Source: Aurelia coerulea
Lineage: Eukaryota > Cnidaria > Scyphozoa > Semaeostomeae > Ulmaridae
NCBI GenBank assembly: GCA_039566865.1
Contig: CM076958.1
Location: 806,001-870,000 of the forward strand
DNA: 64,000 bases
Direction: 5' to 3'
This document shows, in pieces, positions 10,837 to 20,427 of this stretch (position 1 is the first letter of the stretch; each line of letters opens with the position of its first letter). Made by a program: the position numbers and the translations under genes. The notes beneath the pieces are model-generated. The model was not told the origin of the DNA and did no database searches. It saw only the letters and a list, made by a program, of their open reading frames with translations.

Positions 10837-11089
10837 TTCAAAGTGACGCTTTCATTTTGAGAAAAAGATGGAAAATCTGTGTGATAGTGTCGTTCAACAA
10901 CTGCACAATCACCCTTTCGATAAAATTTTGGAGACGTACCTTTCTTATATGAACCAGGGAAGCTTCTATACTAATATACACTGAAGAAACTTGTTTAAGA
11001 TCAGGAATGTTGATACTTGGTTTAGTTGCAGAAATGAATTCATGAAAAGCAGCTAAGTCCCTTTTTCTTATCTTCTTATTTATTAATTT

Positions 11090-11563
11090 TCAAACCGTAA
11101 ACACGATATTAAACACAACACAAGGTGGCAAGGGAGGGTGCCTATTTAGTATCAGGTCCAAGTTGATTCCAAAGCTTAGGTCCACGAAAAGATATGGCCC
11201 TCTCTGCCCATTGTTAGTTTTTCGTAATGGTAACGAGAGATCAGTTTCGGTGTTTCTCAGTTTTCTGATATTTCGAATTGAATTTTTTTCGAACAAGTCT
11301 AAAAGGTACTCCGGGACCAGACCATTTAGCGATTTGTACATTGTAGTAGCTGTTTCGCTTCTAATAATATCATTTACAGTTGGCCAATTTAAACTGCGAA
11401 TTAATGCCATAGCAGGCGTATCAAATCTGCTTTTAGTTACAATTCTAGCTGCTCGATTCTGCAACTTTTGCAAGGTTTGCAGTTTAGTCACCCCACAGCA
11501 CCCCCACACCGAACAACAGAACCGAAAATGGGGCTCGACGATACCCCTATACATTTCACTCAC
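11090..11563 (-). pseudogene. C-terminal reverse-transcriptase remnant of a CR1/jockey-like LINE, frameshifted
   Basis: The minus-strand translation opens with MYRGIVEPHFRFCCSVWGCC and continues LQKLQNRAARIVTKSRFDTP, the thumb-side motif VEPHF-x-CCxVWG...KLQKLQNRAARI found at the end of the RT domain of CR1/jockey LINEs. It then runs through MYKSLNGLVPEYLLDLF. Near residue 120 a one-base frameshift occurs; the other frame restores AISFRGPKLWNQLGPDTK. The catalytic RT core lies upstream and is absent, so this is a dead 5'-truncated copy. Confidence 0.88.
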
Positions 11564-11944
11564 ACTTTGTTTTGAATTTCTGGTTGAGAGAATTTCTTTT
11601 GTTTACAATCGCTAATTGCTTTGAATTCCGGTGTCTATAAAAGACAACTGATGCTATTGTCTTACAAAATCTACCCTTGTTGAAGGCCAACTACTGTAAT
11701 GCTCAAGATATGCTGAATCCTTGATTGGAAAAGAAGGGAAAATTCGCTTCTAAACTCGGGTTACTAATTTATATTTACGATAACTACGGTTATGATTTTG
11801 TCGAAGTTACGATATCTAAAATTGCTTGTTATGGTACATTTCAAAGACACAATTAAACACTAGAAATATTATTTACACGGATAGATATATCTGACAAATA
11901 AAAGTTTTACTTTATATCTTTAATTTCAAAGCACAAGCAGCAAT
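11564..11944. repeat. Fragment of dispersed repeat A plus unassigned DNA
   Basis: About 11568-11690 matches the arms of the large foldback at 27915-28514: TTGAATTTCTGGTTGAGAGA, the TTTGAATTCCGGTGTC block and ACAAAATCTACCCTTGTT. The sequence abuts the LINE remnant directly, suggesting that one inserted beside or into the other. The remainder to 11944 is AT-rich and unassigned. Confidence 0.65.
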
Positions 11945-12058
11945 AGATCTTTTAGCTATTCTACAAAGGAGCCTGGATCGAGCGATGTTTTTGTAAATTT
12001 TATACGAAAAGTTCGATTGCGTGGCGTCAGGGCTTCTAACACTGTTGATCAAATGGGA
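11945..12058. repeat. Dispersed palindromic repeat C, copy 1
   Basis: Shares TTTTAGCTATTCTACAAAGG, a TCGAGCGATGTTTTTGTA-like core and GTGGCGTCAGGGCTTCTAAC with copies at 31601-31718, 41690-41810 and 59050-59208. The copy at 59050 shows that the element is a short inverted-repeat MITE. Confidence 0.65.
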
Positions 12059-12070
12059 AGTATCTACATC

Positions 12071-12340
12071 GTGAGTGGCCGAGCGGCTTATACAGTTTTC
12101 GTCAGGTGACTGAAGTTAATCTCGGTGAAGTGAGGTCAAACTCCGGGTGAATGACCTCTCGGAGGCCTGACTTCGCGACTCACCTCACCGTCCTTCGGAA
12201 GGGACGTTAAACTAGGGGTCCCATGCCTGAATGCGGCATGGGCTTGGCATGGAATGGGCTAAGATTAGCCTTAATTAGCTTTAGATTAGGTTAGATGGGC
12301 TTAGATTATAGGAATGGGCTTAGATTAGCTTTAAATAGCC
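12071..12340 (+). mobile_element. tRNA-like SINE (Leu/Ser-type A box)
   Basis: GTGAGTGGCCGAGCGGCTTA contains TGGCCGAGCGG, the A-box of tRNA-Leu/Ser. About 58 bp downstream GGTCAAACTCC (12134-12144) is a weakened B-box. The body includes CCTTCGGAAGGGACGTTAAA and CATGCCTGAATGCGGCATG. The 3' tail is made of varied GGGCTTAGATTAG repeats. A body fragment recurs at 13941-13993. Not a functional tRNA, because no cloverleaf can be formed. Confidence 0.6.
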
Positions 12341-12382
12341 ATAAATACTTCCAGCCCACCTAAATAAATTACCGAGAAAAAA

Positions 12383-13273
12383 CAGTGTCCCAAAAAACAT
12401 GTTCGCCGTTTGAACGGCTACTGTGAAGGAGCCATGAATCCAATTTTCCTGTTTTTTAGATTTGTGAACAGACGAGACTGCAACTTAACGTTTGGTACCG
12501 AGTTTGAGTAAATCTGACAAGTAATTGCTGATTTATGAATTATGGAACAAGAAAGTCAAAATTACTGGTTGCCTCAAAATCAGAGGATTTTATCTCAGTA
12601 CTTAACCTTTTAACTTGAATTTTAGCACCAAATGGATCTTAACTTTACATTTTCACCAGGAGACATATTTGGGAGTAATAAGATACCAAATGGCTCAAAA
12701 AGCATTATTTGTTGGTTTGAATGGATTATATGACTTGAGAAGCAGAATAACTGATGGACGCATACCACGGCCAGCAGCTCTTTGGCTGCACACAACCATT
12801 TCTAGCAACCCTAGACATGGTTTTTCTTCTTAATTTTCACAATATCTAATCTTCGACTACTTGATTCACTTATGAAAGGCTAAAAACCGGGTTTGGTTCG
12901 TTTTTTTCACTCTATCTAATCTTCGACTACTTGATTCACTTATGAAAGGCTAAAAACCGGGTTTGGTTCGTTTTTTTCACTCTATCTAATCTTCGACTAC
13001 TTGATTCACTTATGAAAGGCTAAAAACCGGGTTTGGTTCGTTTTTTTCACTCAATTTCTTCGTTTTAACATCGATGGAGAATATGAAATCCTCTCGTTTT
13101 GAGGCAACCAATAATGTTGACTTTCTTGCTTCATAAATCAGCAACTATACTTCAGATTTACATAAACGGGGTCTAAAATTCTAAGTTGAAATCTCTTCTA
13201 TTGAAAGCGGGAAAATCTGATTCACGGCTGCTCCGCAGCAACTATTCAAACGGCGCGCATGTTTTGGGAAACC
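12383..13273. mobile_element. Mariner-like long-armed MITE (family M2)
   Basis: The left end CAGTGTCCCAAAAAACATG and right end CATGTTTTGGGAAACC begin imperfect inverted arms of about 200 bp (through TTGCCTCAAAATCAGAGG). The ends resemble CAGGGTGTCCCAAAA at 27320, where the left 460 bp of the same family occurs. The interior of this copy carries a 3 x 70 bp array. A 72-codon frame in the middle (12615-12833) lacks transposase motifs. Confidence 0.8.
12843..13052. repeat. Three 70-bp tandem copies inside the M2 element
   Basis: The unit starts TATCTAATCTTCGACTACTT and restarts at 12843, 12913 and 12983, an exact 70-bp period. The copies are essentially identical, which points to recent expansion. 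The related element at 27320 has no such array in its visible part. Confidence 0.95.
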
Positions 13274-13548
13274 ACGTCTAAAACATTGTTCGTTCCTGAT
13301 TTTTTCGTAGAATAGCTGAGATAATTTAGAGATCTATTCCAAATAAATACATCAGCGAACTAAAGTGCTGCTACCTTTCCATGTCCATATTCGTCCTTCT
13401 TCTTTCTGTTTCTGGAGCAGCTTTGGCTATTCAATGTCCTACCGGGTGAATCAGAAGAACGTTTAGCGCTTAAAAGCCTGCAGCTCTCCAACAATTTACT
13501 AAATCCCTATAAATTGATAATACCTTTGTTGCAAACATGTCAACGTAC
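13274..13548. other. Unassigned DNA with an isolated MITE left end
   Basis: TA followed by CCGGGTGAATCAGAAGAACG at 13440-13461 matches the left end of the TA-type MITE superfamily (16662). No right end was found; the copy seems truncated. Confidence 0.5.
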
Positions 13549-13729
13549 AAGGATGTACCCAGGGAGTGAGCTCTGGGAGCCGTGGCTCCCCCTTTTCAAA
13601 GATTTTGCCCCCGGGGGGGGGTAGCTTAACTTTCCATAATGCGGGGTTGTGCCATTCAAAGCATAAAACTTACGTGAAGGGGAACAATCATTGGCCCCCC
13701 CCCTTTCGAATTCCTAGGTACGTCGCTGT
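13549..13729. mobile_element. hAT-like short MITE with C/G-rich ends
   Basis: AAGGATGTACCCAGGG at the left and TTCCTAGGTACGTCGCTGT at the right are imperfect inverted repeats. Flanks CAACGTAC and CCACGTAA agree at 6 of 8 positions, consistent with a decayed 8-bp duplication. C-runs and G-runs lie at 13600-13620 and 13694-13703. Confidence 0.6.
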
Positions 13730-13929
13730 CCACGTAAATACAAAACTTTAGAATGTGAAAGAGATGTCCTTGATAAAAATTTGAAAGCATTTGTGGTTGG
13801 ATTATGCTCTTAACGTGGTATTGAATCGAAATCACACGAAACTGATGATTTACATTTTTGTTGTTCAATCAATTGAAAATCTTTAGCAGCCTTCGTATTT
13901 CATATAAATAGGGGGCCGGGGGGCTTAAT

Positions 13930-14000
13930 AGAAATTCCGTACTTCGCAAGGGACGTTAAACTAAGGGCCTCATGCATGAATGCGGCATGCATAGTGGGTC
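13930..14000. repeat. Fragment of the Leu/Ser-type SINE body
   Basis: ACTTCGCAAGGGACGTTAAA and CATGCATGAATGCGGCATG match 12190-12240. Only the body is present, without the tRNA-like head. The remaining bases up to the receptor gene at 14235 are unassigned. Confidence 0.6.
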
Positions 14001-14234
14001 AAAATTAGCTGTAATACAGTTAGAATTTTCCCAGCATACTTCGGAATGAAGTAATGAAAAAGGGGCTTATTTGAAGTTTGGTATTGAATAGAGAGGGGGC
14101 TTATTAGAGAGGGGGCTTAATAAATCTTTTACGGCACGTTTTTAGGAATCTGAAAACAGCTCGAAACTACAGGCTCAGAGATGCGGAAACATGTTCATCT
14201 TCATCCATCCGGTCATCCATCCGGTACATAGTTT

Positions 14235-15275
14235 CTACTTTTCTGTTACCGGAGTTGTTTCGGTTTTAGACTTTACCTTTTGTTGCCCATCGTTACCATT
14301 TTCGCCTGATGTCGATGCCATTGGGTAGACTGTCGGATTATGCTTACGGCCGAATCGCAATACATTTACGACTTCTTTGCGAATATTACGATCAGATGTC
14401 GCGTAAACCATGGGGTTTATCATTGCATTAGTGTATAGTAAAAACGCACAGGAGATTATGACTACTTGTCCGCCGATACCAGATACGACTGTGCGAATCC
14501 CAAGCGAAAACCATGGAATGTATGTTATGAAGAAAGTCAAGACTATGAACGCGACAATTCTCGTAACTTTCCTTTGCGCTCTCGATAAATCACTTCCTTT
14601 ACTCTTGTTGCCGTAAAGCTTTCTCGCTTGTTTGATGGCCATGACGTAAATCGCACTTTGGAGAATAATTACGATAACAACAGCTGTAAGTACGATGATA
14701 CTTGTTGCCGTAAAGTATTGAAAATCCAATGTGTAGCCCCAGTCGCAAATAGTATGGCCTATGCGTTGACACGACGAACCAGAGTTCCACCCGAAACTTG
14801 GCAGTATCGACCATATTATCATGAGCGACCATAGCAGTCCTAGGTAGATGTAAACACGTTTCGGCGTTACGATCTGTGGATAATGTAACGGGAAGAAAAT
14901 TGCGATGAAACGGTCGATCGAAATTCCAACGAGATTCAAACACGTGCTCAATATCGCCAGTAGCGAAATGCCGGCCGTAAAACGGCACCAGCCTTGGGTC
15001 ACAGGGAACCCAGATTCAGTTAGTAACTCAATGGAATTAAATATGGAGATTAAGAACGACTGGATAATATCAGATGCGGATAGGCTAAGGATTAAAACGT
15101 GTCCTAAAACGCGATATAAATGCAAACGATAAATCACGTAATCCACGAACACGTTACTTACAAATCCGATTCCTCCCAACACGAGAAACCCGCCTGCTGC
15201 ACCCCGGGCCACGTGAATGTTGACAGGACTGCCAGGACATAAAGCGATATTGGAAGATGTATTGTTTGATGCCAT
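14235..15275 (-). CDS. Class A (rhodopsin-like) G-protein-coupled receptor, intronless, orphan
   Basis: A complete 346-aa frame with seven hydrophobic segments (about 26-50, 58-80, 96-118, 141-163, 188-213, 238-260, 268-292). Key positions are N41 (1.50), D69 (2.50), C97 (3.25) to pair with C169 or C177 in loop 2, D121-R122-F123 (DRF for DRY), W149 (4.50), P254 (6.50) and N287-P288-M-V-Y291 (NPxxY). It would signal from the plasma membrane through heterotrimeric G proteins. N4 and N5 are possible glycosylation sites. S104 at 3.32 argues against an aminergic receptor and Y281 at 7.43 excludes a retinal-binding opsin. Tyr replaces Trp at 6.48 and TM5 lacks the usual proline. Single-exon receptors of this type are common in cnidarians. 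Ligand unknown; the N283-x-x-x-NP pattern is adenosine/melatonin-like but not decisive. Confidence 0.95.
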   Translation of the reverse strand: MASNNTSSNIALCPGSPVNIHVARGAAGGFLVLGGIGFVSNVFVDYVIYRLHLYRVLGHVLILSLSASDIIQSFLISIFNSIELLTESGFPVTQGWCRFTAGISLLAILSTCLNLVGISIDRFIAIFFPLHYPQIVTPKRVYIYLGLLWSLMIIWSILPSFGWNSGSSCQRIGHTICDWGYTLDFQYFTATSIIVLTAVVIVIILQSAIYVMAIKQARKLYGNKSKGSDLSRAQRKVTRIVAFIVLTFFITYIPWFSLGIRTVVSGIGGQVVIISCAFLLYTNAMINPMVYATSDRNIRKEVVNVLRFGRKHNPTVYPMASTSGENGNDGQQKVKSKTETTPVTEK

Positions 15276-15530
15276 TGTTTTTTGTTATTATTCTTTGTTA
15301 TTGTTCGTTGTTATTGTTATTATTCTTTGTTATTGTTCAGATAGAACGATTCTCGTCCAACAATCTCAGCCAGAAGACCAGATATAACGATTCTCGTCCA
15401 ATATGCTATTTGAAATATGCTCTAAATAACTGACAATGCTTGGAGCAAATGGATGGCACCTTTCATCAGTTTGGCACTTCTGTTCGTCAATTTGGCACTT
15501 CTGTTCGTCAATTTGGCTCTTCTAACATTG
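15276..15530. repeat. Simple repeats just upstream of the receptor start
   Basis: 15280-15340 is built from TTGTTATTATTCTTTGTTAT, repeated once and then partly again. GATAGAACGATTCTCGTCCAA recurs as GATATAACGATTCTCGTCCAA at 15341 and 15380. At about 15468-15520, GTTTGGCACTTCTGTTCGTC repeats with a period of about 22 bp. As the receptor reads on minus, these lie in its probable 5' UTR or promoter, but no TATA box or start site could be assigned. Confidence 0.8.
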
Positions 15531-16399
15531 TCGTGAGACCTGACAAACGAGTACAATTTTAGAACTCGATTAGAAGCTCTTTCGTTGATTTATGACGACA
15601 CTTGATTGATCATCGACTAACTTTTAGATCTCTCGCTGTTCTGGTCCGGTAGATCTTCTAAAATGACTATTCGCACCACTTTTGCACAATTCTGTTTCGC
15701 CAGACTTGCTCCAATTTTATCTATCCTGTGAATATTTCACCAAACTCGCTTCACATTTATATGTTATATGAAAATTTCACCAAGCTCAACACACTTTTAT
15801 ATGCTCCGTAAGTGCCGTGTATATTTATACCAATAATCTAGTTTTGTTATCTTTGTGAATTTCTTTCCAAAAGAATACCAAACAGTTCTTTCAAATTCTG
15901 CAAGTAAAAAACAAACAGTAACAAAGACTTGTCCGGGTCAAAGATGGCAATGAGATAATATTCGAAAACGTTTTTTCAAAAAGGTGTGGGGCTCTCTTCC
16001 CAATGCTGAGAATTTTGTTGAAATAATCATTGCGTTCAAGAAAGGATAGGTTAAAGTGGTGTTTGCAATGAAAACGAAAATTTTGGCGACTGTCGTATGA
16101 ATGGGAATTTATTTTCATAAAAGAGTAAATCAAATAGCACCGCATAGTCATCTTGGTTTTACGTAGTTTTGATGCGTTTTCTACTACGTACAAATTTGCA
16201 AATTTAAAGCAAGACTAATTAACACATGGCAGACAGTAACCGATAACACAGCAACAGAGAACATTTCCTCGACCATCCCACAACAAAATCTACCAACTGC
16301 ACCATTCATTTTGCTTTCAACTGCTTGAAGCACACTTTTGTAATTCTACAAATACATGTAATCTAAGAAAAATGCATGCAAATGGCGATTACACCTTTC
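15531..16399. other. No gene recognised; probable receptor upstream region
   Basis: AT-rich. A block with TGTGAATATTTCACCAAACT and TATGAAAATTTCACCAAGCT (about 15727 and 15767) is a weak duplication. The minus-strand frame of 100 codons at 15891-16193 has no recognised motif or codon bias. Confidence 0.5.
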
Positions 16400-16455
16400 T
16401 GAGACGTAGGAACAAGTGGCACTGGGGCACGTGCCCCCCAAAAATCTTGCAATAA
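16400..16455. mobile_element. Truncated end of a hAT-like MITE
   Basis: TGAGACGTAGGAAC followed by GGCACGTGCCCCCC and AAAATCTTG matches, in reverse, the right end of the complete element at 28695-28862. No other end is present within reach. Confidence 0.65.
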
Positions 16456-16661
16456 ACTAGAAAGAGCCCTTGTTGTTTCAGGAGGTACCCCTTTCAAAAC
16501 TGATGAAGATCGACCGTTGTTTATATTCGTTGTTATGTTAATTACTTAGTGATTTAGTTGTATTTACATCTCGTTTTGTTTTGTTGTCAAGTGCAAAAAT
16601 AGGACATCTAGCAGGATTCACACTATTTTCTTGGGTCTAGCATGTTTTTTTTTTTTTTATA

Positions 16662-17387
16662 CCGGGTGAGTCAGAAAAAACGTGGGGTGTTTGGCGGACT
16701 GTGACGTCGCGTTTAGCCACCCGACCGTTGTGAACTAAATTATTCCAAGCAGCCATAAATCTGGCTTAGATCATAAACTTTTCCCCATCGAAATCGGTCA
16801 TGTGATTCATTATTTAAAAAAGCTTTTCTTCCTAAAACTGTGTATGGGAGTCTTGTAAACTGAGGAAACCTTTAACCAAGCCCCTTCAGCATTTTAGCCT
16901 TGGCAAAGCTGCAGGTACACGTGGAATTATCTGGGGAGCATGAAACAGTTCGGAAACAGTGTTTTCTCCCTTGGGATGCCTTATCGCGTCATAACTTGTC
17001 CTGCAAAGAGAATATGTTTGAGAAACAGTAAAAACGCATGCTTCTTTGTGTTGTAAAGAGATTTATTTCAACAAGATCAACGTGATGTTTCATGACAAAA
17101 CTATTTCATTCTCCCCTGATAATACCACGTGTACCTGCAGCTTTTGCAAAGGTAAAATGCTGAAGGGGCTCTATCAAAGATTTCATAAGTTTGCAAACCT
17201 CCCATACAACGTCTTACAAAGAAAATAGTTTCTGATTAATACATCAAGTGACCGATTTCGATGGGAAAAGGCTTATGATCTAAATTAGACCTCTGGCTGC
17301 AAGAAAAAATTTAGTTCGCTACGATTGGGTTGCTGAGCGCGACGTCACAATCCGCCAAACACCCCACGTTTTCTCTGATTCACCTGG
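16662..17387. mobile_element. Full-length TA-type MITE with long inverted arms (family M3)
   Basis: The left end CCGGGTGAGTCAGAAAAAAC follows TA at 16660-16661 and the right end GTTTTCTCTGATTCACCTGG precedes TA at 17388-17389. The first 50 bp of the arms are about 90 percent identical and share TGGGGTGTTTGGCGGA. Arm similarity extends inward for more than 300 bp (ATGGGAAAAGGCTTATGATC, TGCAGGTACACGTG). The TA duplication points to a Tc1/mariner/IS630-type transposase. No such gene is present. Confidence 0.93.
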
Positions 17388-17844
17388 TATACTCCTTAAA
17401 ATCAACTACATTTAACAGATAAACTAAACATAAGATAGAGTGTGCCACTCACAGTCAAAATGGACACATGGTCATCGAGTTCCCACTGTGAATAGCACTT
17501 ACAATAGATAATTAATAAATAGTATAGTTTATCAACACAACATTACCATATTCATGTTTAAGTCCAACGCAGTTCAAACATGCCCTTGTTATGAAAAAGT
17601 CCCCTTGAAGTTTCGTTCCCTCCGAAGTTTAAGATGCTTTCTACGGTTCTGACACCTTTCTTTAGATCAAACTAATGGAACAATATTTGGCATTTTAGCG
17701 CAATTCTACCGTTTAACCATTTATTCCTATTTCTGAAGGTTGGTATCTGAAGGTTGTTTTAGGACACTGAGCTGCAAAGCTTATCGAAGCAGTGCGAGGC
17801 TTTGGATCTTTTAAATCCAAAAGTAAGGAATTTGTTTGAATTTA
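17388..17844. other. No gene recognised
   Basis: AT-rich unassigned DNA between two MITEs. No splice-bounded coding segment stood out. Confidence 0.5.
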
Positions 17845-18120
17845 ATTTCTAAATTCAGTTTCAGAAATTGAATTCAAAAAATTTAAATGGCAAGTAAATC
17901 ATTGACCGGAATAGAACGTGGACTTCTTGCTCCCATGCAAACCCCTTACCAGTATTTTCCTAATTGCTGGGTCTAAAAGATGAGTGATTTTACCAAACAA
18001 AATATTCACGTCTAAGATAGCCTTTGACTGATAGATTAACATTTCAGTTGTGAATATCGGGTGCTTACTTTTGATTCCACAGCCCACCAAACGTGTTATC
18101 TTTTTTCTTTCTCACCCGGT
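17845..18120. mobile_element. Half copy of MITE family M1
   Basis: From about 17885 (TGGCAAGTAAATCATTGACC) to TTTCTCACCCGG at 18119 this matches the right half of 7789-8302, including CCTTTGACTGATAGATTAAC. The left half is missing. The core TTCTAAATTCAGTTTCAGAA may be remnant palindrome. Confidence 0.75.
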
Positions 18121-18500
18121 CCTTGAATTTTGAAATAAAATCGGTGTCGAGAAAATTCATCTCATCCAAATTGATAAAAATTCATGAATGAAGCTCCTAA
18201 ATGAATTTAAAATGATTTAGAAACACGATTTTGTAATCAGGTTTTGGTTTCGAAGATTAATAAAGAGAATTTTTCAGGTGGCTGTAATAGATTCCGGTAG
18301 AAATCAATTTGCAAATAATTCAGTCGAATTATTTTAACCCTCGCTAGGATTAACTTGGGTTTATTTTCTATTTATTGTTCGCTTATGTTTCAAGTAAATT
18401 ATTAATCAACGGGATTATCTTTATTAATGTTGAATCATTTCATTAATTTAATTTTATCACATCTGTTTACTTCTGCTGTACTGGATTGCTAGTGATTTTT
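18121..18500. other. No gene recognised
   Basis: Very AT-rich DNA that leads into the 97-bp array. Some blocks near 18400-18480 (ATTTCATTAATTTAATTTTA) resemble the diverged units at the far end of the array, so the older array may begin here. Confidence 0.45.
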
Positions 18501-19130
18501 AGGTTTACCAGTAATTAGTTATTAGTAAAATTATCATTGTCACCATTAAAGCATTTCAGCATGTAAATTTCATTATACAAGATTACAAATAATTTGTAGG
18601 TTTACCAGTAATTAGTTATTAGTAAAATTATCATTGTCACCATTAAAGCATTTCAGCATGTAAATTTCATTATACAAGATTACAAATAATTTTTAGGTTT
18701 ACCAGTAATTAGTTATTAGTAAAATTATCATTGTCACCATTAAAGCATTTCAGCATGTAAATTTCATTATACAAGATTACAAATAATTTTTAGGTTTACC
18801 AGTAATTAGTTATTAGTAAAATTATCATTGTCACCATTAAAGCATTTCAGCATGTAAATTTCATTATACAAGATTACAAATAATTTTTAGGTTTACTAAT
18901 AATTAATGATTAGTCAAATTATTCCTTTGGTTTGATCCTATCATGCAGGATTTAAAGTAATTTTTAGGTTTACCAGTAATTATTTATAAGGAGGATTTCA
19001 TCGATTTAATGTTATTATGCAAACTGCAAATAGGTTTACCAATAATCGTTAATTAAGAAAATTATCATTCTTCATATGGAACTATTTCATCGATTTAATC
19101 TATTTTGCAGGACTACAAGTAACTTCTAGA
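18501..19130. repeat. Tandem array, 97-bp unit: four near-identical copies plus diverged units
   Basis: AGGTTTACCAGTAATTAGTT starts at 18501, 18598, 18695 and 18792, exactly 97 bp apart, with almost no differences. From 18889 onward shorter units of about 70-75 bp, starting AGGTTTACTAAT or AGGTTTACCAGT, diverge and carry ATTTCATCGATTTAAT in place of the homogeneous middle. Young copies next to old ones suggest recent unequal exchange. AT-rich and non-coding. Confidence 0.93.
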
Positions 19131-19387
19131 TTGAACCAGCATGCTAACTGGAATTCTATTCAAAACATTAATCTCATCGTTATCTTTGGATTTCAGTAAA
19201 CAGGTGTAATAATAATTGTCTGGAGATTAAACTCGGAAACAGTTTGCTAGCAACTAAGCGCTCATACCACCAGAAAATTAAGAAACTTGAGTACTATTGG
19301 AAAATAGTTATACTTTTAAGTATCATTTGACCAGTTGGTTAATATGCTTCTGTTTTATAATACTTTGCAACTCATAACGAGAATTGA

Positions 19388-19546
19388 AAAGGTGAAGGTG
19401 AAGTTGCGCTTTTTAACGCCAAGATCGCAGAAGTAGAGAAGACCTCATCGATTCCGTGCCCCCTTGCCATGACGCTCAATTGGTGGGGCTCTACCTGGAA
19501 TCGAACCCTGTCCGCTTGAGTCGGAAGATTACACCACAACATCTTC
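19388..19546 (-). mobile_element. tRNA-derived SINE, copy 2 (internally deleted)
   Basis: Same family and orientation as 5123-5313: B-box GGTTCGATTCC at 19497-19507, then TAGAGCCCCACCA and an end in CTTCACCTTCACC. Relative to copy 1 it lacks about 30 bp of the tRNA-like head (between TGTAAT and the B-box). Confidence 0.72.
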
Positions 19547-20427
19547 AAAAAGTTTGTTAACATTAAATTGACTCCTGATCGCTACTGGTAGAGTTTCTTG
19601 ATTTTATAGAATATGCCACTGTAATTTCATTTAAGCAGTTTCTTGTTAAGATGAATTTACTTGGTCAAGTCAACATTCCGTCATCAAGAATACGTGCACG
19701 CCCTCAAACTTACATGATAATGCAAACTATCTTCTTCTTTCTAGAATTCTGAGACCATCTGTCGATGATTTGTTTATTTCTAGCACGCGTTGGCATAAAT
19801 CTGTTTATATTTGTTTTACTTCCCTCCTGCTGCTTGTAGTCATATCGATTTTCTTTTTTCATCAAATCGCCTTCCTTCCTCTAGAAGTCTACCACCGTCA
19901 TCTTCACCTATTTTAATAAGCCATCATCAATATTCAGCAATGACTCCCACAATCTCCTTCACGACGATTTCACAATCCTAATTTTATTTCTAAATATTTC
20001 TGTTTACGTTTCCAAGGCTATATTCATTGCCTCCGACGGCGAGGATGCTTTGCAGAGTAAGTCAAAAAGGTGCCTATTGTTTTATCACAGTGTGAAACAA
20101 TGCGCTATTGTATTAGGATACAATGCTTTTGTTTTTTTAACATCCAGAAAACCTGTCAATACGTTTTTTTGCGAATAGGCTCTGCTGGAAGTCCAAGCCA
20201 GACTTTGAAATTTCATCATGATTAGATAATTGACCTATACTACAGTCCGCTGTTATTTTTCTGTCGATCTTCCCTAATTAACAATATCATCTGCAGGGTG
20301 TCCTTTTTTGACACGAAATGACGAATATATGACAAATGCAAAAAACTCCATTTTTACATCATCAATGCTTAGATATTAGGTTAGACTTTTGTGAAACCAT
20401 TATAAGATAGGTCAGAAATTGACCGAG
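19547..20427. other. No confident gene
   Basis: Mostly AT-rich. A 36-40 bp block at about 20014-20056 ends TTTGCAGA before GTAAGT and could be read AIFIASDGEDALQ between plausible splice sites. It is too short to support a gene call. Nothing else recognisable. Confidence 0.45.

Larger units (their letters stand above)
9976..10950. repeat. Dispersed repeat R, copy carrying two nested insertions
   Basis: The outer parts (9976-10096, 10420-10437 and 10837-10950) align with 7523-7780. The intervening material is accounted for by the hAT-like MITE at 10097-10411 and the foldback at 10438-10836. In the uninterrupted copy the corresponding junctions are only a few bases apart (CTCTGTAAAGCAC and ACCTTCAAAATGATG). 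Confidence 0.75.

Noticed and set aside
14410..15132. Plus-strand and alternate-frame ORFs inside the receptor gene
   Set aside because: They are antisense or out-of-frame shadows of the 346-aa receptor and have no motifs.
14235..15275. Opsin identity for the receptor
   Set aside because: The retinal-binding lysine position (7.43) is Tyr281, so it cannot form the Schiff base.
18501..18888. CRISPR-like spaced repeats
   Set aside because: Whole 97-bp units are repeated without unique spacers, and the genome is eukaryotic.
20014..20056. Micro-exon reading AIFIASDGEDALQ
   Set aside because: About 40 bp with ordinary splice-like flanks is too short to support without transcript evidence.
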